From: an uncultured Verrucomicrobiota bacterium | GTDB lineage: Bacteria > Verrucomicrobiota > Kiritimatiellia > RFP12 > UBA1067 | NCBI GenBank assembly: GCA_945834475.1 | Contig: CAMAHK010000012.1 | Span: forward strand, 1-39,392 | Reading direction: 5' to 3' | Length of the DNA: 39,392 bases | Part shown: piece after piece, positions 27,263 to 35,546 of the stretch | Layout: each line of letters begins with the position of its first letter | Position numbering within the stretch: the stretch's first letter is position 1 | The notes under the pieces: model-generated | Told to the model about the DNA's origin: nothing | What the model saw: the letters and a program-made list of their open reading frames with translations, nothing else | The model's database searches: none | Translations under genes and position numbers: made by a program

Positions 27263-30200
27263 TTAGCGGATGAGGACGCAGAACCCCTTGGAGACGACCG
27301 TCCCGCGATAGGCGACGATACGTCCCGCGTCATCGGTCATGGGCAGAATCCTGACCTTGCGATTGGCGTTCTCGCCACCGACAAACGTCGGCGCACGGAC
27401 GATTTCCGCAGCCGTCAGCAACGTGACCTCCGTGTTCAGCGGCTGCGCCAGGAGCGCCGAGAGATCCATCGTCGCACCCTCCGCCAGCGTCAGCGAGCCG
27501 CCGACGACGAGGCCCGCGCCGACCTTTTCCGTGATCGTCACGTCGCCGTTCGCGATCGTGCCGGCGCCCATGATCTTGTCGAACGCCCAGCTGCCGCCGC
27601 CTAAGTCAATTCGCGCACGGTTCTCGAGCGCTATATTTGAAGGAACCGTCGTGCCGTCGAACGGCGTGAACCACTTCGTGTGCAGATATTCCCGCACGGC
27701 GGCAAGCTCTTCATCGCTCAACGCCTTGTCGAACATCATCGCCTCGGCGACCTCGCCCGCGCTCGGAGAATCGTACAGCTGCCGCATGCCGACAAAGAGC
27801 TTCGCCTCTTCCGACGTTCCATTGCTGCCGACGGTGACAGAAGTCGCATTCTCGACCCCACTCGATTCCGTCATGACGGAACCGCTAACCGTCTTTTCCG
27901 CAGACGACATCGCCCAGATTGCATACTCGTCTGGATCAATATTGCGAAGACCCTGAAGCGCTTGCGTCGTCCAATCCGCTCTCTTGACAGTGGAATCGTC
28001 ATAGTCCAGATTGGAGCTTCCTGCCCACTGTCCGAGGCGGAACTCGCCGGACTGCCAGTTTCCGCCGACTTTCTCGATGCCGAGCGGGAACATCTGCTGC
28101 TCATACTCGCCTTCTTTCGGCGTGCCGTCGCCATTGAACGCGGGATACGTATTCCTAATGCGCAGGCTGACGGCGACAAGCGTGCGGTCGGCATCGCCGA
28201 CGATACCCGCCGCATTCTTCGAAACGAAGCCGTACGAGTTCGTGAACGACATGACGTCGCGACCGTAATGCGAGGAAAGACCGTATGCCGGTTTGCGCCT
28301 AGATTCCTCCGGGTAGAAAAGCACCAGGTCAAGCGCATCTTTTGCCGTTCCTTTGTTCGCCACGCCGACAGGAATGCCGCCTTCCATCGTGACGGACGCT
28401 GAATCGTCAAAGTCATACCAGGCCTTCGCCGACTTCACAATCTCCGGCACAGTGCAATCGCCACGAAGCGAGACATCGCTCGTTGCGACTAACGTCACGC
28501 TCCTGACCGTCAAGCCGGACATGTCGGGGCGCACCGCGCTTGATGCGGGAATCGTAACATCTGAATCTGCCGCCGGCATGACACCGTCAAGTTCAGCGGA
28601 AAGGTCCTCCTTTTCAGACCCGTCCTCGAGGAAGTACTTTATGTGAGACCGCCAGTTTGCAGCATTGGCGGCATTACCATCGCCGGAGGCATTCGTCCAG
28701 ACCGAAGAGACAATCTTTTTCGTCACGGGGATGATGGTAGAGCCGTTCAGTTCCAGCGTTGCGCCATCGGCGACTTCCGTGCCCTCGCAATAGATCGTCT
28801 GGTTTTCTGGCAGCACCAGCGTACCTGCCTCGACCTTGATCTTGCCGGTCAGCGCGTAGGTGCCTCTCAGCGTCAGGGTGCCCTGCCCCTTCTTTGTGAT
28901 GCCGCCGTTGCCGCTATACGTTGCACCATCATGATTATGAGTCACGACAGCATGGCCGTCCGTATCGAAGCCAAGCCCGTCGCCTGTGATTACAAGATCT
29001 CCGCAATTCTCGAAATAGTTTTCCGTGTCCGTCTTCGCCTTGAACGTGCCGCCGTTGATGTTGAGAACGGTGGTTGGCTTTTTGCCCGAATACGTCTTGA
29101 CGACGCGCGGGGCGAAAAGCGTTCCGCCATTGACCGTCAGCGTAGTCCTGCGATCTGCGACCATATCATACTCGCCGATGAAAATCGCCTCATCAGCCTC
29201 AAGAAGACCGCCGTTGATGACCGTATCCGCCGAAGTCCATGCGCCGGCAAAGATGATCTGCTTCGCGTACACGGTGCCGTCGTTCATGACAAACTTCGTG
29301 TATGTGTCGGCGTTACCTGTTTCGACATATTCATTCCACTCAGCAGCCGGAATGCCGCCGCCGATGTAGATGTGCTCGACGAGGTTCGATACCGCGCCGC
29401 CGTTGATCTCCACATAGGTTTGCGCGTCATTGCCATGCCCGAAGCTGATTCTGCCGGAATTGTTCACGAGCGCGCCGCCGGCAATGAGCACCTCGGCCTT
29501 CGCGCCTTCGCCGGCACCGACCCTGAGTTCGGCCCCGGATGTCACCGTACCGCCCGTCAGTTCGACAAAGCCGACAGAACCGACGCCCTGACCGACGCGC
29601 AGAGAGCTGCCGACCGAGACCTCGCCGCCCGAGACTTCCAGGAAACCGCCGGACTTGTCAGCGGAGCCGACATCCAACTCACCCCGAACACGCACAATAC
29701 CTCCCGAGACAGCCACGCGGCTCGAGGCCGCGCGAATCTTCTCGGTCAGTTCGCTGAAGCCCACCGAGAGACGTCCGCCGTCCACATTGACCGTACCGCC
29801 CGAGACGAGGACCTCGCCCTTCGCGCCGACATCCTGACGGCCGAGCGTCAGCGAGCCGGTCCAGTCCGCCCCCGTCGTCGTCACGGTACCACCCTCAACC
29901 TTCAGGATGCCATGCGCCGGATCACCCCACGCCGCATTACCCCAGTGTCCGAGCACGAGATTGCCGGCGATAAACGAGCCGTCCTTCAGCGTCACCTCGG
30001 ACGTCCGGTTCAGTTGCCCGGCCACGACCTCGCCGTCGGCGGTGAATGTTCCCCCGTCGATGGTGAGCTTCGCCACGGCGCCATCCGCATCAATGGACAT
30101 GTTACGGACGTGAAACGCCTCGCCTTCACCGAGCACGGCCTCACGCATCGAGGTCGCTTCAACCGAATCGCCCGTCGTCGGCAAGAGGTTCTCGTAGATC

Positions 30201-30442
30201 TTGCCGTCCGGATAGCTTTCCCACTTCAGATCCCACGGATTCGGCACCTCCAGGGCATCGTTCCAGATCTTGTCGGTCATCCAGTTTGCGGGGTCGACAA
30301 GCGACGTCGTCGTTCCCTTCCACATGAAGTGACGCCGACCTTCCGGAACCGTTTCCTCGGCATTCACCTGCGAGAACGTCGCGACACAGGCAGCAGAAAG
30401 TGCAACTGCACAGAATTGAGATGCTTTGCGTGTTTTAACCAT
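27263..30442 (-). CDS. Large secreted beta-repeat protein with LamG-like module
   Basis: Signal peptide-like N-terminus ('FCAVALSAACVATFSQVNAEE'); many 'VxVSGGxVxVxGxLxVG' repeats; 'VSSVWTNASGDGNAANAANW', 'AKAWYDFDDSASVTME...VAEAMMFDKALSDEELAAVREYLHTKWF' parallel the 1101-aa protein; ends VVSKGFCVLIR*. Confidence 0.7.
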   Translation of the reverse strand: MVKTRKASQFCAVALSAACVATFSQVNAEETVPEGRRHFMWKGTTTSLVDPANWMTDKIWNDALEVPNPWDLKWESYPDGKIYENLLPTTGDSVEATSMREAVLGEGEAFHVRNMSIDADGAVAKLTIDGGTFTADGEVVAGQLNRTSEVTLKDGSFIAGNLVLGHWGNAAWGDPAHGILKVEGGTVTTTGADWTGSLTLGRQDVGAKGEVLVSGGTVNVDGGRLSVGFSELTEKIRAASSRVAVSGGIVRVRGELDVGSADKSGGFLEVSGGEVSVGSSLRVGQGVGSVGFVELTGGTVTSGAELRVGAGEGAKAEVLIAGGALVNNSGRISFGHGNDAQTYVEINGGAVSNLVEHIYIGGGIPAAEWNEYVETGNADTYTKFVMNDGTVYAKQIIFAGAWTSADTVINGGLLEADEAIFIGEYDMVADRRTTLTVNGGTLFAPRVVKTYSGKKPTTVLNINGGTFKAKTDTENYFENCGDLVITGDGLGFDTDGHAVVTHNHDGATYSGNGGITKKGQGTLTLRGTYALTGKIKVEAGTLVLPENQTIYCEGTEVADGATLELNGSTIIPVTKKIVSSVWTNASGDGNAANAANWRSHIKYFLEDGSEKEDLSAELDGVMPAADSDVTIPASSAVRPDMSGLTVRSVTLVATSDVSLRGDCTVPEIVKSAKAWYDFDDSASVTMEGGIPVGVANKGTAKDALDLVLFYPEESRRKPAYGLSSHYGRDVMSFTNSYGFVSKNAAGIVGDADRTLVAVSLRIRNTYPAFNGDGTPKEGEYEQQMFPLGIEKVGGNWQSGEFRLGQWAGSSNLDYDDSTVKRADWTTQALQGLRNIDPDEYAIWAMSSAEKTVSGSVMTESSGVENATSVTVGSNGTSEEAKLFVGMRQLYDSPSAGEVAEAMMFDKALSDEELAAVREYLHTKWFTPFDGTTVPSNIALENRARIDLGGGSWAFDKIMGAGTIANGDVTITEKVGAGLVVGGSLTLAEGATMDLSALLAQPLNTEVTLLTAAEIVRAPTFVGGENANRKVRILPMTDDAGRIVAYRGTVVSKGFCVLIR

Positions 30443-30476
30443 GGTTACCTCGCCCCTTTTAGTGATTTGTGCTTGT

Positions 30477-30523
30477 AGTATAACACTCCTCCATCTGTAC
30501 GGGCTATAGCCTTATTAGGCGAT
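30477..30523 (-). promoter_or_regulatory. Promoter of the 1059-aa protein: inverted-repeat operator plus -10
   Basis: ATCGCCTAATAAGGCTATAG (30504..30523) then TATACT (30477..30482); core GCTAT is 28 bp upstream of -10; SD-like GAGGT before ATG. Confidence 0.5.
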
Positions 30524-30528
30524 GCGTC

Positions 30529-30672
30529 GGGTCGCATTTTGTGCTATAATCTCGTGCGATGAGAGCGTCACTCCTACTCCTTGCGCTTGCCGCCGCGATC
30601 TCTGCCGGAGCCGTTCCCGAAAATCTGACGGTTTCGGGAACAGTCATCTATTCCCAGGCCTGGAATCTCTTC
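30529..30672 (+). repeat. 144-bp duplication, copy A (histidine kinase promoter and 5' end)
   Basis: Identical to 33444..33587 except 3 mismatches (30555 t/a, 30606 c/t, 30660 c/a); includes tgcTATAAT and the first 38 codons. Confidence 0.95.
30559..30672 (+). pseudogene. Truncated 5' fragment of a histidine kinase gene
   Basis: MRASLLLLALAAAISAGAVPENLTVSGTVIYSQAWNLF is identical to the start of the kinase at 33474; after 30672 the frame (ORF to 30852) continues into unrelated sequence. Confidence 0.9.
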
Positions 30673-30686
30673 ATCCCTCATTCGGG

Positions 30687-30800
30687 TTATATCACGGGAA
30701 CCCCTGCAAGGTCGTTCTTGTCGACGATCGGCGCAGGGTCGGCGGTGAAGGTGTCGGTGAAAAGCGGATTGGCCGCAGCCAGAATCAAGGGAAATAACAT
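30687..30800 (-). pseudogene. N-terminal fragment of a GH43-type gene
   Basis: MLFPLILAAANPLFTDTFTADPAPIVDKNDLAGVPVI*: 'NPLFTDTFTADPAPIV' is typical of the GH43 N-terminal catalytic strand; preceded by GAGGAGG SD; breaks off at a stop. Confidence 0.65.
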
Positions 30801-30818
30801 GTTTCCTCCTCGGTTTGA

Positions 30819-31164
30819 TCAGTCGTGTTCGGTTGCCCGTGTCCGGAAATAGTCGACGGCGACGGAGCCTCCCGGAGTCTTCGTTGCGTAATTGAAGATC
30901 GCGAAACGCGAACCCATGAAGAACTTGCCGGTGTCGAAGCGGAGCGGCACGTGTGGCGAGGGCTTGCTCCAGGTCTTGCCGTCCGTACTGTACGAGACGT
31001 CGAGCTTGACGACGCCCGTGCACTCGGGGCCGACCATGCGCTGCGTGAGCGTGTTGCGCGCCTGGAAGAGATTCGGCGCGAGACCCGGCGTCTTCAGCGT
31101 GAGGAACCCCTTCCGCGCTGTGAGCGACCAGGCCACATCCACGGGATTGTGGTTCCACTGACCC
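30819..31164 (-). pseudogene. C-terminal fragment of a GH43-type gene with internal deletion
   Basis: 'GQWNHNPVDVAWSLTARKGFLTLKTPGLAPNLFQARNTLTQRMVGPECTGVVKLDVS|YSTDGKTWSKPSPHVPLRFDTGKFFMGSRFAIFNYATKTPGGSVAVDYFRTRATEHD*'. No catalytic domain; the segment between KLDVS and YSTDGKTW present in the paralogs is missing. Confidence 0.85.
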
Positions 31165-31179
31165 TCTTCATCCCCGAGA

Positions 31180-33366
31180 CTATTTCTCCATCAGGCGGAC
31201 GTCGAAGACACCGCCGGCGAGTCCGCCGTTGGTGGCCGCGAAGGTCACACGGACCTTGCCGTCGGCACGGACCTTGAGGACCTCCGGCGGGATCGGATAG
31301 GACTCCGTGAAGAACCGTCCGCGATGTTCCCCCTTGAGCTCGACGGTCTTCAGGACGATGCCATTGGCGATGATGTCGAAAACGCGTCCGCCGTCATTGC
31401 CCCAGTAAGTCGCCTCGATCGACAGGTCCTTCGCGCCCTTCGGATCGAGCGTATACGCGAACCAGGATCCGTGCCGCCAATGGCTGCCCGCGTGGAAGCC
31501 CTTGTCCGAGTTCCTGGAGACGGCCATGTCGTGCTCGGTCTCGGGCTGCTGCTCGCCGGGACGGACACGGTCACGCGTCCGACGATCGCGCACGCGTTCC
31601 GCCGCCGCGGCCGCTTCGCGCGCGGCCTGACGCGCTGCGACCTTCTCGGGGGTGGTGAACTCCCAGTAGATCTGATACCGGCACTCGTGGATCTTGTAGA
31701 ACGGCTCGAGTCCGGTCGTGTCGAGCGGCTTGTTGACATCGCGGTATTCGACCAGCTCATCGGTGCCGAAAGGTCCGTAGGCGACATGCGCCATGCGTCC
31801 GTCATTGGCGAAAAGCCCGAACATGTCCTTCGTGCCGCACCGCTTGCCCATCACAATCGGACCGCGCATGACCGCACCCCAGTTGCTGCCGTCCGGCAGC
31901 ATCTCGACATGATAGTCCATGTTCCGCTCGGCCGTCAGCCGCTCGCCCTTCTTCCAGTCGCCGGTGTGCTTCGCATAACGCTCGCCCTCGCGGATGTAGA
32001 CCGTTCCCTTGAACGGCTTGAGGAAGGTGAGCGTCGTCTTGCCGCTCTCCGGGAAATCGGTGGTCTGCCGCAGAACGCCCTTCAGCTCCGAATCGATGAA
32101 GAGGTTGACGTAAAGCGTATCCTCTCCCGCATGCGCATAGATGAAGCGTCCGTAGCGGCCCGGGTTCTCGATGCCCGTTCCGACGCAGCACCAGAAGCAG
32201 TTCTGCGGCGTCGAGTAGACGCGGTAGTGCGCGGGCCTGGTCGGCGTGAAGTAGACGAAGCCCGGCTTCTCCGTGTTGACGGACGGCAACAGGTGGTTGT
32301 AGAGCGCACGTTCGTAGAACGCCGCGTACTCGGGCTTCGGGTTGTGCTCGAAGAGCCGTTCGGTGAGGCGTAGCATGTTGTAGGTGTTGCACGTCTCGGG
32401 CCCCTGACGGTCGGCCATCAGCTTGGCGAAGCTGTCAAGCGCATGGAAATGCTCGCCCACCGAGTTGCCGCCAAACGCCACCGTGCGCCGCGTGACGATC
32501 GTCCGCCACGCGAAGTCAGCCGCATCCCAGCGCGCGGCATCGTCCGCGAGCTGCGCCGTGCGTGCGAGACCGGTGAACTTCGGGATCTGCGTATTGGCAT
32601 GGAAGCCCGTGAGACGGTCCTCGTGCTTATAGAGCGGATCGAACACACGCTTGTGCTCCCAGCGCTTCGCGGCATCGAGATACTTCCTGTCCCCCGTGAT
32701 CGCATAAACATCGGCCAGCGTCTCGTTGACGCCGCCGTATTCCTGGTCGAGCATCCGCTGCATCTTCCCGTCATCGAGCTTCGAGGTGATGCCGATCGAC
32801 CAGTCGCAGAGCCTGACGAGAACGTCCTTCGCGTCCGTGACGCCCGCAAGTTCGTACGCATCGCGCAGACCCGCCATCGTCTTGTGGACGTTGTACCACG
32901 GCACCCAGTGCTTGAAGATGATCCCGACATCCCCGGCTCGAATCGCCGCCCAGATTTCCTTGCCCTTCGGCACGCCGTCGCAGCGCCCGTCGCCGTACGC
33001 GGCCTGGCACCGCTTGAGCTCGGAAACCGCATACGCGAGCCGCTTGCCGAGCACGCCGTCGGCATCCTCACCCGCCGCGATGAGATTCGCGAGGGCGCTC
33101 AGGTAATGACCGAGGGTGTGGCCGTCAAGTCCGCAGCTCTCCCAGTTGCCGTACGCCTGCGCCTTCGCGGGAAGTCCCGCCTCGCGCAGGAACGGCACCA
33201 GCAGACGGTCGACGTCAAGCTCCTTCACATACGAGACGTCCGCCTTCACAGCCCCGCGGAAGAGGCTTTGTTGCGAGAGACGGACCTGCGCGATCGGGTA
33301 GAGTTCGACGGACGCCGCTCCGCAGGACAGCGCCACCAACGATGAAAGGATAACCAGGGATTTCAT
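31180..33366 (-). CDS. Secreted GH127/GH146-type (DUF1680) beta-L-arabinofuranosidase
   Basis: ORF to 33486; start MKSLVILSSLVALSCGAASVE at 33366. 'GWESCGLDGHTLGHYLSA'-like (NWESCGLDGHTLGHYLSA), 'ETCNTYNMLRLTERLF', 'NCFWCCVGTGIENPGRYG' with metal/nucleophile cysteines. Confidence 0.9.
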   Translation of the reverse strand: MKSLVILSSLVALSCGAASVELYPIAQVRLSQQSLFRGAVKADVSYVKELDVDRLLVPFLREAGLPAKAQAYGNWESCGLDGHTLGHYLSALANLIAAGEDADGVLGKRLAYAVSELKRCQAAYGDGRCDGVPKGKEIWAAIRAGDVGIIFKHWVPWYNVHKTMAGLRDAYELAGVTDAKDVLVRLCDWSIGITSKLDDGKMQRMLDQEYGGVNETLADVYAITGDRKYLDAAKRWEHKRVFDPLYKHEDRLTGFHANTQIPKFTGLARTAQLADDAARWDAADFAWRTIVTRRTVAFGGNSVGEHFHALDSFAKLMADRQGPETCNTYNMLRLTERLFEHNPKPEYAAFYERALYNHLLPSVNTEKPGFVYFTPTRPAHYRVYSTPQNCFWCCVGTGIENPGRYGRFIYAHAGEDTLYVNLFIDSELKGVLRQTTDFPESGKTTLTFLKPFKGTVYIREGERYAKHTGDWKKGERLTAERNMDYHVEMLPDGSNWGAVMRGPIVMGKRCGTKDMFGLFANDGRMAHVAYGPFGTDELVEYRDVNKPLDTTGLEPFYKIHECRYQIYWEFTTPEKVAARQAAREAAAAAERVRDRRTRDRVRPGEQQPETEHDMAVSRNSDKGFHAGSHWRHGSWFAYTLDPKGAKDLSIEATYWGNDGGRVFDIIANGIVLKTVELKGEHRGRFFTESYPIPPEVLKVRADGKVRVTFAATNGGLAGGVFDVRLMEK

Positions 33367-33372
33367 GCCCGT

Positions 33373-33418
33373 ATTGTAGCATGACCAAGGCAAGCCTTCA
33401 ATAACCCCTTTGGGGAGG
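33373..33418 (-). promoter_or_regulatory. GH127 promoter: inverted-repeat operator plus -10
   Basis: CCTCCCCAAAGGGGTTATTG (33399..33418) then TACAAT (33373..33378), 6 nt (ACGGGC), ATG. Core GTTAT is 27 bp upstream of -10. Confidence 0.5.
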
Positions 33419-33443
33419 CGGGTCAGGCGAACTTTCCGTCCTT

Positions 33444-33587
33444 GGGTCGCATTTTGTGCTATAATCTCGAGCGATGAGAGCGTCACTCCTACTCCTTGCG
33501 CTTGCCGCCGCGATCTCTGCTGGAGCCGTTCCCGAAAATCTGACGGTTTCGGGAACAGTCATCTATTCCCAGGCATGGAATCTCTTC
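33444..33587 (+). repeat. 144-bp duplication, copy B (intact histidine kinase 2)
   Basis: See 30529..30672; offset is a constant 2915 bp. Confidence 0.95.
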
Positions 33588-34847
33588 TTCCTGAAGACGG
33601 AGACGGAGAACCTTTTCGTGGCGACACGACAGGGACGCCCCGAACTCGCCGCCGGGGACGATGTAAAGGTCACGGGGTTCCCCGCTCAACGTCTCGGGCG
33701 ACTGGAGATCGAATCGGCCACCTACGAAAAACTCGGGACGTCCTCTCCTCTGCCGGACGCCATTTCCATTACCCCCGCCGCGCTTCGCCGTCTTCTCACC
33801 CCGGGAGGACCGGACGACCATTACGGTGCGCGCGTGCGCTTCACCGCATCTGCGACCGAATTCCGCGTCCGTGAATGGGGCTTCAGCGAAGTCGAACTCT
33901 CCTTCGGCGGCGAAAAGATCGTCGCCTCGATGCAAGGGCGTTTCCCCGCCGCCATGCAGGAGAAGCTCGAGCTCCTGCCCCGCGTCGAAGTCGAGGGAAT
34001 TCTCAAGTTCATTGACGTCGAGGTGCCGCCTGGCGAATCTCCTCTCTACGAACTCCGTCTCACCTCTCCCGATGACGTGACGATCGTCCCCGATGCGACC
34101 TTCCGTCGGCGCTGCCTTCTCCTTCAGGCGCGCAAGCTCATCTCCCTCACACCTTATGTCCTCCTTCTCGTCGTCGCCGGCCTGACTGTCAAGCTCTACC
34201 GCGCCCATCGCGCCAAGGACCGGCTCCAGGCCGTCATCGACGAACGGCGTCGGATGGCGGCGGACCTCCATGACTCGATCGAACAGCACCTCGCCGGCGC
34301 GCGACTCTACCTCGATAGCCTTCTTCCGGACGACGGTTCGCCCGCCCCAAGGGAACTGAAGGCGGCCGAGCTGGCGCGTGACATCCTCGTCGCCGCGAAA
34401 CGCGAGATCCGCGAGACGATCTGGAATCTCCGCCTCGACGAGCTCACCGACCAGGCGCCGCGCGACGTACTCCTCTCCCTCGTCGGCAAGCTGAACGCGC
34501 CGGGGCACGTTCAGGTGTCGACCGTCCTTCGGAACCTTCCCGAAGCCCTTCCCGAGCGGCTCTTTTCGGATCTCCTCTACATCATCCAAGAGGCCGTCAC
34601 CAACGCCATCAAACACGGCCGGGCAACCCGGCTCGTTCTCACGTCGGACACGCTTCGCACGGCCGACGGGTTCGCTCTGAGGATCCTCAACAACGGCACC
34701 CCCTTCGATCCGAACCGCGCGCTCGGTCCCGAAGCGGGACATTACGGGCTCTCCGGCATGCGCGAACGCGCGCGCCGGAACGGCATCGAGATCTCCTGGT
34801 TTTCGTCATCCCACATCACCTCAGTTCGCTTGGAGGTCCATCTATGA
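33474..34847 (+). CDS. Membrane sensor histidine kinase (HisKA_3/HATPase_c) with OB-fold-like sensor
   Basis: Signal peptide MRASLLLLALAAAISAGA; 'AWNLFFLKTETENLFVATRQGRPELAAGDDVKVTGFP'; TM 'LTPYVLLLVVAGLTVKLY'; 'ERRRMAADLHDSIEQHLAGARLYL'; 'IQEAVTNAIKHGRA', 'GHYGLSGMRERARRNG'. TATAAT is 8 nt before the ATG. Confidence 0.9.
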   Translation: MRASLLLLALAAAISAGAVPENLTVSGTVIYSQAWNLFFLKTETENLFVATRQGRPELAAGDDVKVTGFPAQRLGRLEIESATYEKLGTSSPLPDAISITPAALRRLLTPGGPDDHYGARVRFTASATEFRVREWGFSEVELSFGGEKIVASMQGRFPAAMQEKLELLPRVEVEGILKFIDVEVPPGESPLYELRLTSPDDVTIVPDATFRRRCLLLQARKLISLTPYVLLLVVAGLTVKLYRAHRAKDRLQAVIDERRRMAADLHDSIEQHLAGARLYLDSLLPDDGSPAPRELKAAELARDILVAAKREIRETIWNLRLDELTDQAPRDVLLSLVGKLNAPGHVQVSTVLRNLPEALPERLFSDLLYIIQEAVTNAIKHGRATRLVLTSDTLRTADGFALRILNNGTPFDPNRALGPEAGHYGLSGMRERARRNGIEISWFSSSHITSVRLEVHL

Positions 34848-35458
34848 TTCGCGTCGCCGTCATCGACGATCACAGCGTCGTTCTCGCCGGACTCAAATAC
34901 GTCCTTTCCCTACATGACGACATGGATGTCATCGCCACCTCGGAGACAGCCGATGACATCTGCACCTTCTACAAGACGCAGCGTCCCGACGTCCTCCTCC
35001 TCGACATCCGCATGCCAGGCACCAGCGGACTCGACGCCCTCGCGACCCTTCGGAAGCAGTATCCCGACGTCCGCGTTGCGATGCTGACGACAAGCGATCT
35101 CGAGGAAGACGTCTATCGCTCATTCAACCTCGGCGCCAACGGATACATCCCCAAGGATGCGCGTCCCGCCGAAATTGCCAACGCCATCCGCACGATTGCC
35201 GCCGGCGGAAACTACATGCCCGAGGCGATCCGCCGCATCTACGAGACGCGCAAATCCGTGAAAGGCCTCACCGAACGCGAAGTCGCCATCCTGCGCTACA
35301 TCGCGAAGGGACTCTCCTATCACGAAATCGGCAAGCAGTACAACATCAGCGTCAACACGGTGAAGATCCACGTGCGTCACATCTTCGAGAAGCTGGACGT
35401 CAGCGACCGCACCGAAGCCGTCACCCTCGCCATCGCCCGCGGCATCATCGAAGGCTGA
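34844..35458 (+). CDS. LuxR/NarL-family response regulator
   Basis: 'VIDDHSVVLAGL...DVLLLDIRMPGTSGL...IPKDARP' and HTH 'LTEREVAILRYIAKGLSYHEIGKQYNISVNTVKIHVRHIFEKLDV'; ATGA overlap with the kinase. Confidence 0.95.
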   Translation: MIRVAVIDDHSVVLAGLKYVLSLHDDMDVIATSETADDICTFYKTQRPDVLLLDIRMPGTSGLDALATLRKQYPDVRVAMLTTSDLEEDVYRSFNLGANGYIPKDARPAEIANAIRTIAAGGNYMPEAIRRIYETRKSVKGLTEREVAILRYIAKGLSYHEIGKQYNISVNTVKIHVRHIFEKLDVSDRTEAVTLAIARGIIEG

Positions 35459-35546
35459 CGCGCATCGTCACCGTGAAGTCGGTGGATCCGAGCGTCGGAT
35501 CGATACGGACATCCAGCCGCGCAGCCGGAAGCGGCTCCGCGCCATC

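Noticed and set aside
28937-30100. Repeat-like DNA in the 1059-aa gene considered as a tandem DNA repeat or CRISPR-like array
   Set aside because: The periodicity is at protein level (degenerate SGGxVxVGxxLxVG units); DNA repeats are not identical and there are no spacer/repeat units.
30673-30714. Operator-like sequence CATTCGGGTTATATCAC in the debris
   Set aside because: It resembles a GGGTTAT half-site, but no -10 lies 28 bp away on the + strand and the other half-site is weak; probably chance.
30574-31158. 194-aa minus ORF over the kinase/GH43 debris
   Set aside because: Low-complexity out-of-frame translation of the GH43 fragment and antisense kinase 5' end; the real signal is the pseudogene fragments in other frames.
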